DNA from: Bordetella parapertussis
Lineage (GTDB): Bacteria; Pseudomonadota; Gammaproteobacteria; Burkholderiales; Burkholderiaceae_D
Assembly: GCA_945867725.1 (NCBI GenBank)
Contig: CAMBJI010000064.1
Location: forward strand, 1 to 8,891
Length of the DNA stretch: 8,891 bases
Direction: 5' to 3'
The stretch's first letter is position 1; the number at the start of each line of letters is the position of its first letter. Made by a program: the position numbers and the translations under genes. Under the pieces are notes generated by a model, which did no database searches, was not told where the DNA came from, and saw only the letters and a list, made by a program, of their open reading frames with translations. Positions 1 to 7,009 of this stretch are shown piece by piece.

Positions 1-1
1 A

Positions 2-289
2 GGTCTGGGTCCGGGACTATCCGTGTTGCCCTTGTCGGAATTTGAGGCCACGCATACCGCCATGGTCCGCTGGGCACCAAAGACGTATTTCAATCCGCAC
101 CGACATTACGGCGGCGAAGAAATTTTCGTAGTAGAAGGTGTTTTCGAAGATGAGCACGGAAGGTATCCAGCAGGCTCATGGATACGCAGCCCGCATCTCA
201 GTGTTCATAAACCTTACAGCGTCGAGGGCTGCACGATTTTTGTGAAAACAGGTCATCTGCTGACGGATACAGTTCAGCCAAGCGAATAA
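2..289 (+). CDS. ChrR-like cupin domain protein, 3' end only
   Basis: The reading frame is open to the left edge, so the gene is truncated at its 5' end; 95 residues and a TAA stop are visible. The sequence has the form of a ChrR-type cupin (Cupin_7 family), a small beta-barrel that binds a metal. Likely metal ligands are the HRH pair (visible residues 33 and 35), the glutamate of GGEE (39) and a later histidine in SVHKPYS (69). The stretch VFEDEHGRYPAG is typical of this subgroup. In ChrR itself this domain is the C-terminal half of a zinc anti-sigma factor; stand-alone members are often annotated only as cupins, and no anti-sigma domain is visible here. A GTG at 23 could start a protein, but the homologous sequence continues upstream of it. 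The gene is convergent with the patD operon and shares no obvious function with it. The biochemical role is unknown. Confidence 0.85.
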   Translation, partial: GLGPGLSVLPLSEFEATHTAMVRWAPKTYFNPHRHYGGEEIFVVEGVFEDEHGRYPAGSWIRSPHLSVHKPYSVEGCTIFVKTGHLLTDTVQPSE

Positions 290-325
290 AAAACGCCTCG
301 CCACCTTTTCATCAGCGGCGAGGCA
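288..325 (-). terminator. Rho-independent terminator of the patD operon
   Basis: A perfect 8-bp GC-rich inverted repeat, GCCTCGCC (295-302) and GGCGAGGC (317-324), encloses a 14-base loop. Read on the - strand, the stem is followed by six T residues (complement of the A-run at 288-293), the layout of an intrinsic terminator. It lies about 67 bases beyond the patD stop codon, so it should end the five-gene transcript. In the + direction no T-run follows the stem, so it is a poor terminator for the cupin gene. The loop is long, which lowers certainty slightly. Confidence 0.8.
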
Positions 326-391
326 GCGCAACGCAACGCAAAAGTCTGTGGTCAGTGCTTGACCTTCAGATGATGCGCACGGTTCATTCCA

Positions 392-1846
392 TCAAAGCTT
401 CACCATCACATGTCGTGCCACGGTGTAATCCTCCAGCGCATACATCGACATGTCTTTGCCGTAGCCAGAGGCTTTCAGTCCGCCATGCGGCATTTCATTC
501 ACCAACATGAAGTGAGTGTTGATCCAAGTGCAGCCATACTGCAGCTGGCGAGCGATATTCATCGCTTTCGAGACATCTGATGTCCAGACACTGGATGCGA
601 GCCCGTACTCGGAGTCATTAGCCCATTGCACTGCCTGCGCATCATTGTCGAAGCGCGTAACCGAAACGACCGGACCGAATACTTCGCGCTGCACTATCTC
701 GTCTTCCTGCAAGGCACCAGCGATCACGGTGGGTTCATAAAAAAAGCCAGCACCCGCACGGACCTTGCCTCCGGTGGTCACCTGCATATGTCCCGCCATT
801 TGCGCACGTTCGACAAAGCTGGCAACGCGGTTGCGCTGACGATCAGAAATCAAAGGTCCGATCTCCACGCCCTCTTCGTCCTGAGTACCTGCCTTGATGG
901 TCGAGACAGCGAGCGTCAGGTCGGCCACCAGCTTCTCGTAAATCTTTGGTCCTGCGTAGATACGGCAGGCAGCCGTGCAATCCTGCCCCGCATTGTAATA
1001 ACCGAAGGTACGCACGCCCTCCACCACAGAAGCAATGTCTGCGTCATCAAGCACGATCACGGGCGCTTTACCACCTAGCTCCAGATGCGTGCGCTTTAAT
1101 GTGCCTGATGCAGCCTGCAGAATCTTGCGACCCGTCGCGACATCACCCGTCACCGACACCATTCGCACTTTAGGGTGTTCGACCAATGGCTGACCAACAC
1201 TCATGCCCTTGCCGCAAATGACGTTGAGCACACCGGGCGGCAGAATACCGGCCGCGAGCTGCGCAAAGTACAAAGCAGTCAGCGGCGTCTGCTCGCTGGG
1301 CTTAAGCACAACCGTATTGCCAGCAGCGATCGCTGGAGCGACCTTCCACGCAGCCATCAGCATCGGGTAATTCCATGGGGCGATGGAACCCACTACGCCC
1401 ACCGGATCGCGCCGGATCATGCTGGTATGGCCACTTAGATACTCGCCCGCCGCAGTGCCGCTCATGCAGCGCGCGGCACCCGCAAAGTAGCGGAAGCAAT
1501 CAACGATCGCAGGAATCTCGTCATTGAGCGCCCTATCGTAAGGCTTGCCGCAGTTGAGCGATTCCAGACGTGCAAAGGTCTCAGCATGATTCTCGATTGC
1601 GGATGCAAGTGAGAGCAACAGGCCGGATCGCTCACCCGGTGTGGTCTGCGACCAACTAGCAAACGCACGCTCGGCCGCAGCAACCGCACGCGACACTTGC
1701 TCGGGCGACGCCTCGGGCACGTTACAGAGCGCAGCACCCGTCGCAGGATTGATCACAACTTCGATCGCTCCCTCACCTTGCTCGGCGTGATTATCAATCA
1801 ACAGCGCAGTAGGAAAACTGATCGGGTTTTCAGCAGGATGTCCCAT
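392..1846 (-). CDS. patD: Gamma-aminobutyraldehyde dehydrogenase
   Basis: NAD+-dependent aldehyde dehydrogenase that oxidises 4-aminobutanal (in equilibrium with 1-pyrroline) to GABA, the second step of putrescine breakdown by transamination; cytoplasmic. At 484 residues it is near the usual length (about 474 in E. coli PatD). The family core is intact: oxyanion-hole Asn159 in PWNYP, NAD-binding Lys182 in LKPSE, general base Glu256 in LELGGK and catalytic Cys290 in GQDCTAACR. The stretches [22 protein letters not shown] and the ending VARHVMVK are close to E. coli PatD (YdcW) as I remember it, making the specific call stronger than a generic aldehyde dehydrogenase. The ATG at 1846 has a strong AAGGAGA ribosome site 8 bases upstream. 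It is the last gene of the operon, 23 bases after the ydcV stop, and is followed by a terminator. Other amino-aldehydes could also be substrates. Confidence 0.93.
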   Translation of the reverse strand: MGHPAENPISFPTALLIDNHAEQGEGAIEVVINPATGAALCNVPEASPEQVSRAVAAAERAFASWSQTTPGERSGLLLSLASAIENHAETFARLESLNCGKPYDRALNDEIPAIVDCFRYFAGAARCMSGTAAGEYLSGHTSMIRRDPVGVVGSIAPWNYPMLMAAWKVAPAIAAGNTVVLKPSEQTPLTALYFAQLAAGILPPGVLNVICGKGMSVGQPLVEHPKVRMVSVTGDVATGRKILQAASGTLKRTHLELGGKAPVIVLDDADIASVVEGVRTFGYYNAGQDCTAACRIYAGPKIYEKLVADLTLAVSTIKAGTQDEEGVEIGPLISDRQRNRVASFVERAQMAGHMQVTTGGKVRAGAGFFYEPTVIAGALQEDEIVQREVFGPVVSVTRFDNDAQAVQWANDSEYGLASSVWTSDVSKAMNIARQLQYGCTWINTHFMLVNEMPHGGLKASGYGKDMSMYALEDYTVARHVMVKL

Positions 1847-1854
1847 GGATTTAT

Positions 1855-1860
1855 CTCCTT
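1855..1860 (-). promoter_or_regulatory. Strong ribosome binding site of patD
   Basis: On the - strand AAGGAG ends 8 bases before the ATG at 1846. It is the best Shine-Dalgarno match in the operon. It fills most of the 23-base gap after ydcV and confirms the patD start, even though the N-terminus is about ten residues longer than in E. coli PatD. Confidence 0.8.
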
Positions 1861-1869
1861 GTGTCAGCG

Positions 1870-2685
1870 TTAGTTTCGGGCGTTGTCGTCGCCTGCCTGG
1901 GTGAGCCAGTAGGCAGCAATAATCGGTACAAATGTCAGGCCAATGATGAAGACTGCAACAACATTGGTTACGGGCCGCTGTCGCGGCCGTATGAGTTCCT
2001 GCAACATCCAGATCGGCAAAGTGGTTTGCTGGCCTGCAGTGAAGGTGGTCACGATCACTTCATCAAAGCTCAATGCAAAAGCCAGCAGCGCACCTGCAAG
2101 CAGCGCCGAGCCTAACTGAGGCAGGATCACATGATAAAAAGTCTGAAACGCATTGGCGCCAAGATCCATCGAGGCTTCCAGAAGCGAAGGACTCAGTCGT
2201 CGCAGCCTTGCCACCGCATTGTTATAAACCACCACGACACAAAAGGTCGCGTGACCAATCACGATGGTCCAGAAACTGAATGGAATATCGGCGGCGTGAT
2301 AAGCGGAACGCAAGGCAATACCAGTAACAACACCAGGCAAAGCAATCGGCAAGATCAACAGCAGGGAAATTGCATCCCGACCAAAAAACCGAAACCGTGC
2401 CAGCGCGCCGGCAGCAAAAGTGCCAAGAATCAGCGCAATACCCGTCGACCACAAAGCAACCTGCACCGAGAGCCCCACTGCACTCCAGACATCCTCACGC
2501 GCCAGCGCGACAGCAAACCACTGCGTCGTCAGACCTGGAGGTGGAAAAACATAACTTTTATCTTCACTGCTGAACGCATACAAAATAATCAATGCGAGTG
2601 GCACATGCAGAAACAGCACGCCACCGAGCGTAGCAAGCTTCAACCCCATTGATGCGCGCGGCAGATGGTAGGTTTCAGAGCGCAT
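1870..2685 (-). CDS. ydcV: ABC transporter inner-membrane permease, YdcV-like
   Basis: Second membrane-spanning subunit of a spermidine/putrescine-class ABC importer (BPD_transp_1 family, PotC-like). The chosen ATG at 2685 gives 271 residues, similar to E. coli YdcV (about 264), and the start MRSE parallels its MHSE. The protein has around six hydrophobic segments, the first at about residues 16-38. The EAA loop that docks on the ATPase is at about residues 170-189 (EASMDLGAN, then ILP). The motifs [26 protein letters not shown] and [14 protein letters not shown] are typical of the family. The start overlaps the end of ydcU by 11 bases, which suggests translational coupling; the ribosome site is only a GGGG run 6 bases upstream. 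A longer reading from a TTG at 2727 would overlap ydcU by 53 bases and has no homology support. Confidence 0.93.
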   Translation of the reverse strand: MRSETYHLPRASMGLKLATLGGVLFLHVPLALIILYAFSSEDKSYVFPPPGLTTQWFAVALAREDVWSAVGLSVQVALWSTGIALILGTFAAGALARFRFFGRDAISLLLILPIALPGVVTGIALRSAYHAADIPFSFWTIVIGHATFCVVVVYNNAVARLRRLSPSLLEASMDLGANAFQTFYHVILPQLGSALLAGALLAFALSFDEVIVTTFTAGQQTTLPIWMLQELIRPRQRPVTNVVAVFIIGLTFVPIIAAYWLTQAGDDNARN

Positions 2686-3634
2686 CGAAAGCCCCGCGTT
2701 TTTTGGCCAGCCACAAGTAGATCGCAATGATCAGAATCGGCGCGATGGAAAATGCGGCTGCAAAAGGCAGATTGCCCGCAAGACCCTGCTGGCGGTACAC
2801 CACTTGCCCGATGTAGAGCGTGGAATTTCCGACCACCTGCGGGATGATGTAATCGCCCAGCGTGAGAGAAAACGAAAAAATTGAACCGGCTGCGACGCCG
2901 GGCATCGCCAGCGGCAAAATCACTGTCCAGAAGGTACGACGAGGAGGCGCACCCAGATCGGCCGAGGCTTCCAGCACCGAAGCAGGAATTCTCTCTATCG
3001 ATGCCTGTATGGGCAAAATCACAAACGGCAACCACATATACACAAACACCATGAAGGTACCGAGCGAAGAAAAACTCAAAGAGTTCCCGCCGATGACCGG
3101 TGTCGCAAGCACCGCCTCGAGTACCCAGTCCAAATGGCACTGAGCGACGATCCACGCGATTGCACCCTCTTTGGCCAGCAGCAGCTTCCACGCATACAAG
3201 CGCACCAGATAACTCGACCAGAGCGGCAGCATCACAGCAACATACAAAACCGCTTTGGTGCTACCGCGTGCATAGCGCGCCATGAAATACGCAATCGGAA
3301 AACCAATCACGACGCTGGTCAGAGTCACCGTGGTCGCCATGGTGACGCTGCGACGAATTACATCCAGGTTTGCTGGCTCGAATAACGCAACGAAATTCTG
3401 CAGTCCCACTTCATACACAATCGTGCCGGAAAAATCATCCAGCCGAAAAAAACTCTGCGCCAGCAAACTGAACAACGAGCCAAGATAAATCACGCCGAAC
3501 CACAACAGTGGCGGTATCAGCAAAATGAGCAACAACATGCTCTGACGCTGAAACAAAGCCGCTGACAGGCGGTCACCCAGACTCGCCGTAGAACGATGCC
3601 CAAGCTGCATGACTGGCAGCCTTGCCTCACTCAT
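2675..3634 (-). CDS. ydcU: ABC transporter inner-membrane permease, YdcU-like
   Basis: First membrane subunit of the importer (BPD_transp_1 family, PotB-like), 319 residues. Hydrophobic segments lie at about 33-60, 98-120, 127-150, 190-212, 240-262 and 292-310, with a cytoplasmic N-terminus of about 30 residues. The EAA loop is at about 222-241 (EASADLGAP, then VILP). [17 protein letters not shown] and the C-terminal GAFDAL agree with E. coli YdcU from memory. The ATG shares the ATGA at 3631-3634 with the stop codon of the ATPase gene, and no good Shine-Dalgarno site precedes it, so translation is probably coupled to ydcT. It should form a heterodimeric channel with the ydcV product. Confidence 0.93.
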   Translation of the reverse strand: MSEARLPVMQLGHRSTASLGDRLSAALFQRQSMLLLILLIPPLLWFGVIYLGSLFSLLAQSFFRLDDFSGTIVYEVGLQNFVALFEPANLDVIRRSVTMATTVTLTSVVIGFPIAYFMARYARGSTKAVLYVAVMLPLWSSYLVRLYAWKLLLAKEGAIAWIVAQCHLDWVLEAVLATPVIGGNSLSFSSLGTFMVFVYMWLPFVILPIQASIERIPASVLEASADLGAPPRRTFWTVILPLAMPGVAAGSIFSFSLTLGDYIIPQVVGNSTLYIGQVVYRQQGLAGNLPFAAAFSIAPILIIAIYLWLAKKRGAFDAL

Positions 3635-4644
3635 CTCATACTCGTTTCGTTCAAATGATGAATCGCAGAATCATCCCAATGCAGGTGCACTGCCTCATCG
3701 GCAGCCGGCAGTACACTGTCGATCGCCAAATCAGCGATCAATACCGTGCCTTGATCACAACGAATTTTTGCGCGCCAAAAAGAACCGAAATACTGCAGAT
3801 TTTCTACGACGCCGCGAACACGCGCACCCTGATCCGCACCAAGACGGATGCGCTCGGGGCGAATCATCGCCGCGGCGCTGCCGGTCAGCCGCTGAGCAGC
3901 TTCGGCCTCAAGTACATTTGCTGCACCGAGAAACTCCGCAACAAAACGAGTCGCCGGTTTCTCATACAGGCCAGTCGGTGTATCGATCTGCTCAAGACGC
4001 CCGCGATTGAATACACCGATCCTGTCACTCATGGACAGTGCCTCGTGCTGATCGTGTGTGACCAGTACAAAGGTAATCGCCAGACGTCGTTGCAGCTCTT
4101 TGAGTTCGATCTGCATCTGTTCGCGCAGCTTGAGATCGAGTGCGCCCAGCGGCTCATCAAGCAAAAGAACCTTGGGCTCGCTGATCAATGCTCTGGCAAG
4201 CGCCACGCGCTGACGCTGACCACCTGATAACTGCGCGGGCTTGCGCGATGACATGTCCGGCAATCTCACCAGCTCAAGCAACTCGCTTGCGCGCTTCTCG
4301 CGCACAGATTTCGCAACGCCCCGCACCATTAACGAATAGGCGACGTTATCCAGCACCGTCATGTGCGGAAACAACGCGTAATCCTGAAAGACGGTAGTCA
4401 CCGTACGGAGATAAGGCGGCAGAGAATCCACCACCTCGCCATGAATGCTGAGCGTTCCCGAGGTCGGACGGGTAAAGCCGCCAATCATCCTTAGACACGT
4501 GGTCTTGCCCGAACCCGAAGGTCCGAGCAAGGTGAAGAATTCGCCTGGCCGAATATCAAGACTGACATCGTCGACGGCATTGACTGATTTGCCGCCGGAA
4601 TGAAAGACACACGATACCCTGCTCAGGCTGACAGCATGCGCCAT
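3631..4644 (-). CDS. ydcT: ABC transporter ATPase, YdcT/PotA-like
   Basis: ATP-hydrolysing subunit that powers the importer from the cytoplasmic face. From the ATG at 4644 it is 337 residues. All ABC motifs are intact: Walker A GPSGSGKTT (41-49), Q-loop VFQDYALFPH (Gln87), signature LSGGQ (139-143), Walker B VLLLDE (159-164), D-loop GALD and H-loop VTHD (His197). The C-terminal part from about residue 235 matches the regulatory TOBE region seen in PotA-type ATPases, with the usual IRPERIRL element. The start is set by GGAG at 4652-4655, 7 bases upstream; a TTG at 4677 gives a longer frame but lies inside a hairpin and adds residues with no family support. The gene follows ydcS after 63 bases and overlaps ydcU by 4. 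Confidence 0.95.
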   Translation of the reverse strand: MAHAVSLSRVSCVFHSGGKSVNAVDDVSLDIRPGEFFTLLGPSGSGKTTCLRMIGGFTRPTSGTLSIHGEVVDSLPPYLRTVTTVFQDYALFPHMTVLDNVAYSLMVRGVAKSVREKRASELLELVRLPDMSSRKPAQLSGGQRQRVALARALISEPKVLLLDEPLGALDLKLREQMQIELKELQRRLAITFVLVTHDQHEALSMSDRIGVFNRGRLEQIDTPTGLYEKPATRFVAEFLGAANVLEAEAAQRLTGSAAAMIRPERIRLGADQGARVRGVVENLQYFGSFWRAKIRCDQGTVLIADLAIDSVLPAADEAVHLHWDDSAIHHLNETSMR

Positions 4645-4651
4645 TGAGAGA

Positions 4652-4655
4652 CTCC
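4652..4655 (-). promoter_or_regulatory. Ribosome binding site that sets the ydcT start
   Basis: GGAG on the - strand, 7 bases before the ATG at 4644. It lies between the intercistronic hairpin (base at 4663) and the start codon. This favours the 337-residue form over the 348-residue TTG form. Confidence 0.75.
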
Positions 4656-4662
4656 AGGTCGC

Positions 4663-4696
4663 CCTGTCGAACCGCAACTGACTGCGGGTCGACAGG
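4663..4696 (-). promoter_or_regulatory. Intercistronic hairpin between ydcS and ydcT
   Basis: The 14-base arms 4663-4676 and 4683-4696 pair at 13 of 14 positions (one mismatch, 4671 against 4688) around a 6-base loop. On the - strand the arms read CCTGTCGACCCGCA and TGCGGTTCGACAGG. The stem begins 11 bases after the ydcS stop and ends 7 bases before the ydcT Shine-Dalgarno site. No T-run follows, so it is not an intrinsic terminator. Hairpins at this place in binding-protein operons can protect the upstream message from 3' exonucleases and so raise binding-protein levels; that role is inferred here. Confidence 0.75.
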
Positions 4697-4707
4697 AAAA
4701 GCTTAAA

Positions 4708-5868
4708 TCAACGACCGCCGAGAATCGCGATGTAGTCGGAAACCCACTTGTGATACGGGACGCACTGGTTGTTTTGGGTCTTGCACTGAGCAACCGGCGT
4801 GCGCCAGAACGAGATCTTGTCGAAGTCGTTATAGCCCTGATTCGCGCAACCCTGATCGGTCAGCAGCTTGTTGCCTTTACAGGCCGCAGGCACTGCAGGC
4901 ACAGAACCAAACCAGGCAGACAAATCACCTTGCAACTTGGTGTTGAGCGAATGCTCCATCCACATATACGCGCAGTTCGGGTGCTTGGAATCCACGTGCA
5001 TCATCGTGCTGTCAGCCCAACCAGACGCGCCCTCTTCAGGCACCACGGTTGCAATCGGAGCTTTCTTCGAACCGAGGATATTCGCCTGGAACTGCCATGA
5101 GCTTGATGCGACCACACCTTCGTTGGTGAAATCGTCGATCTGCACGAATGCATCATGCCAGTACTTGCCAACCAGTTTCCGTTGTCCACGCAGCAAATCA
5201 AGCGCGGCCTTGTACTGGGTTTCATTGAGTTCGTAAGGATCTTTGATGCCCAGGGAAGGATTTTTCTTTTTCAGGTAGAGCGCTGCATCTGCGATGTAGA
5301 TCGGACCGTCAAAGGCCTGCACTCGACCTTTGTTACTCTTGCCATCAGGGAGTTTCTGCTCTTCGAATACCACGCTCCAGCTGGTAGGCTTCTTGTTGCC
5401 GAACACTTTGGTGTTATACATCAGCACATTCCAGCCCCACTGATAGGGCACGCCGTAGTGCGTGTTGTTATCGTAGTGCCAGGGTGCTTTCTGCAGCCGT
5501 GGATCGATCGTCTTGTAGCTAGGGATCAGACTGACATTAATCGGCTGCACGCGCTTGCCGCGAATCAGACGCAAGGATGCATCGCCACTGGCAGTCACCA
5601 GATCAAAACCGCCTTCATTCATCAGCGCGACCATCTCGTCGGAGGTACCGGCTGTTTTCACATTGACCTTGCAGCTGGTTTTCTTTTCGAACTCGGTCAC
5701 CCAGTCGAAGGCCTTATCGGTCGCACCTCGCTCGATATAACCTGCCCAGGCAACGATATCTACCTGCCCTTCACCTTTGCCAATTTTTTGCAAAGGTGCC
5801 TGCGCGAAGGTCGCGCCGGTAAATGCTGTCAGAGTCAATGCAGCTGCTGTTCGCTTCAAAGTGCTCAT
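4708..5868 (-). CDS. ydcS: Periplasmic substrate-binding protein, YdcS-like
   Basis: Extracytoplasmic binding protein of the importer, of the polyamine-binding PotD/PotF superfamily (SBP_bac type), 386 residues. Residues 1-22 form a Sec signal peptide: basic MSTLKR, a hydrophobic core and probable cleavage after TFA. The mature protein has stretches nearly identical to E. coli YdcS as I recall it: AWAGYIERGATD, TASGDASLRLIRGKRVQPIN, LPDGKSNKGRVQA, DGPIYIADAAL and the C-terminal DYIAILGGR. Six cysteines (66, 299, 330, 341, 362, 369) could form disulfides. The ATG at 5868 has GGAG at 5876-5879, 7 bases upstream. It is the first gene of the operon and divergent from the LysR gene. E. coli YdcS has also been reported to have poly-hydroxybutyrate synthase activity; the sequence here gives no evidence for or against that. 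The ligand is probably a polyamine or related amine but is not proven. Confidence 0.93.
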   Translation of the reverse strand: MSTLKRTAAALTLTAFTGATFAQAPLQKIGKGEGQVDIVAWAGYIERGATDKAFDWVTEFEKKTSCKVNVKTAGTSDEMVALMNEGGFDLVTASGDASLRLIRGKRVQPINVSLIPSYKTIDPRLQKAPWHYDNNTHYGVPYQWGWNVLMYNTKVFGNKKPTSWSVVFEEQKLPDGKSNKGRVQAFDGPIYIADAALYLKKKNPSLGIKDPYELNETQYKAALDLLRGQRKLVGKYWHDAFVQIDDFTNEGVVASSSWQFQANILGSKKAPIATVVPEEGASGWADSTMMHVDSKHPNCAYMWMEHSLNTKLQGDLSAWFGSVPAVPAACKGNKLLTDQGCANQGYNDFDKISFWRTPVAQCKTQNNQCVPYHKWVSDYIAILGGR

Positions 5869-6087
5869 CGCGTCTCTCCGGTTGTCAATATGGCCAGCTA
5901 ATTACATTATTTTTTTGCTATCTACCGATACACAACCCAGCATGAGGCCGCGCATCAGCACACAGTCGGGCTAACGTTATCCCTTGACCTTGAAAACCGA
6001 AAAGTTCAATATTTAAACAGGTCGCTTTCTATTTTTTAGATAGGTCTTTGAGATGGTCTTATCCTCGCCCAAAGTAGGCTCACAACA
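5869..6087. promoter_or_regulatory. Divergent control region between ydcS and the LysR gene
   Basis: These 219 AT-rich bases must hold the promoters of the ydcS operon (leftward) and probably of the regulator (rightward). LysR-type proteins usually bind such divergent regions at sites of the T-N11-A form. One candidate is the imperfect dyad CTATTTTTTAGATAG (6029-6043), which contains T-N11-A. A second dyad, TATC-N4-GATA, is at 5919-5930, and the heptamer TAGATAG occurs at 6037-6043 and inverted at 5918-5924. TTGACC at 5984-5989 resembles a rightward -35 element with AT-rich DNA about 17-20 bases on. No convincing leftward promoter pair or sigma-54 site was found. Confidence 0.5.
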
Positions 6088-6999
6088 GTGAGCAAACACT
6101 TCACATTAAAGCAATTCCGCTACTTTCTGGCCGTTTGTGACTCTGGCTCAATTGCCGCCGCAGCTCGGCTGGTGAATATCGCTCAGTCCGCACTGACCAA
6201 AAGTATTCAGGAATTAGAAACAACTCTGGGCACTCCTCTGTTCGAGCGCCTGCCCCGCGGTATGGAGCTCACGCAATCCGGCTACCGCTTCGAAGCCAAG
6301 GCCCGTCAGGTCATCTCGGCCGTGATGCAGGCCGGCGCCATCAATCATGACGAGAAGGATGAGCTGACAGGATCGCTCACCATCGGCGTGACCAGCCTGA
6401 TGGCTGGCTACTGCCTTGCTGATCTGGTGGCGCGCTTCCAGCGCTCCTACCCCGGCGTCAGAGTTGACATGCTGGAGGATTCGCCTCCCTTCCTTGAGCA
6501 CCTGCTGATCAATGGCGAAGTGGACATAGCGCTAATGGTCGCCAACGCACTGGATGAGCAGGCGCTGCAGGTGGAAACGCTATCAACCTCGCCCAATCGC
6601 GTCTGGATGTCCTCCAATCACCCGCTTACAGAGCATAGCGAGCTGACACTCGCGCTGTGCGCGGATACGCCATTGATCGTGCTAGAAGCCGACCGCATCG
6701 AGCACATGCAAAGAGCCCTGTGGCGCAAGCAAGGACTGACTCCCGATGTGAAATTACGCACCAGCTCACTCGAAGCGGTGCGCTCACTGGTGGGCGTGGG
6801 TGCCGGCATCTCGATCCTTCCGGACTTTCTCTACCGCCGATGGACGCTGGATGCAGAGCGTATCGAAGTCAGAAAGCTGCGTGATGCGATTCCGGGCACG
6901 GATATCGGACTAGTTCGCCGGCGTGGCGCACGCAATCGCGACGTGATTGATCAATTCATTCAACTGGCGCGCAACCCCGTCAGTAATGCGCGGCGCTAA
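6088..6999 (+). CDS. LysR-type transcriptional regulator
   Basis: DNA-binding regulator of 303 residues, the normal length for the family. The N-terminal winged helix-turn-helix spans about residues 5-64 (FTLKQFRYFLAV, then GSIAAAARLVNIAQSALTKS as the HTH, then LGTPLFER and LTQSG). It is followed by a linker helix and a periplasmic-binding-like effector domain from about 92 to 296, with the typical GAGISILPDF near the C-terminus. Translation starts at a GTG at 6088; an in-frame stop at about 6049 rules out a much longer form, and the only ribosome site is a weak GTAGG about 9 bases upstream. It is divergent from ydcS and convergent with the aminotransferase, the usual position for a regulator of its neighbours. 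The effector is unknown; a polyamine, GABA or an intermediate would fit. I cannot assign it to a named LysR protein. Confidence 0.93.
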   Translation: MSKHFTLKQFRYFLAVCDSGSIAAAARLVNIAQSALTKSIQELETTLGTPLFERLPRGMELTQSGYRFEAKARQVISAVMQAGAINHDEKDELTGSLTIGVTSLMAGYCLADLVARFQRSYPGVRVDMLEDSPPFLEHLLINGEVDIALMVANALDEQALQVETLSTSPNRVWMSSNHPLTEHSELTLALCADTPLIVLEADRIEHMQRALWRKQGLTPDVKLRTSSLEAVRSLVGVGAGISILPDFLYRRWTLDAERIEVRKLRDAIPGTDIGLVRRRGARNRDVIDQFIQLARNPVSNARR

Positions 7000-7009
7000 C
7001 GCGCATTAC
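6983..7009. terminator. Shared hairpin at the convergent gene ends
   Basis: A perfect 10-bp inverted repeat, GTAATGCGCG (6983-6992) and CGCGCATTAC (7000-7009), has a 7-base loop. The loop carries the TAA stop of the LysR gene (6997-6999), and the right arm carries the TAA stop of the aminotransferase gene (7006-7008 on the - strand). It is well placed to act in both directions, but no T-run follows on either strand, so it is not a canonical intrinsic terminator; it may mark and protect the 3' ends. Confidence 0.5.

Noticed and set aside
2131..2652. 173-residue open frame on the + strand
   Set aside because: It is antisense to ydcV, of low complexity and rich in Gln, Arg and Asn, as expected of a shadow frame opposite membrane-protein codons.
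2686..2727. Longer ydcV product starting at TTG 2727
   Set aside because: It would overlap ydcU by 53 bases. The ATG at 2685 gives an N-terminus matching E. coli YdcV and a normal 11-base overlap.
3622..4227. 201-residue open frame on the + strand
   Set aside because: It lies opposite the ABC ATPase, whose motifs are all intact; the antisense translation has no family features.
4645..4677. Longer ydcT product starting at TTG 4677
   Set aside because: The extra 11 residues do not resemble the family, the TTG lies in the loop of the hairpin, and GGAG is correctly spaced for the ATG at 4644.
5155..5901. 248-residue open frame on the + strand
   Set aside because: It is antisense to ydcS for nearly all its length. 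It shows no recognisable domain, while the opposite strand encodes a clear full-length family member with signal peptide.
5869..6087. Sigma-54 promoter upstream of ydcS
   Set aside because: TGGCC near 5890 suggested it, but no GC pair sits 10 bases downstream as the -24/-12 class needs.
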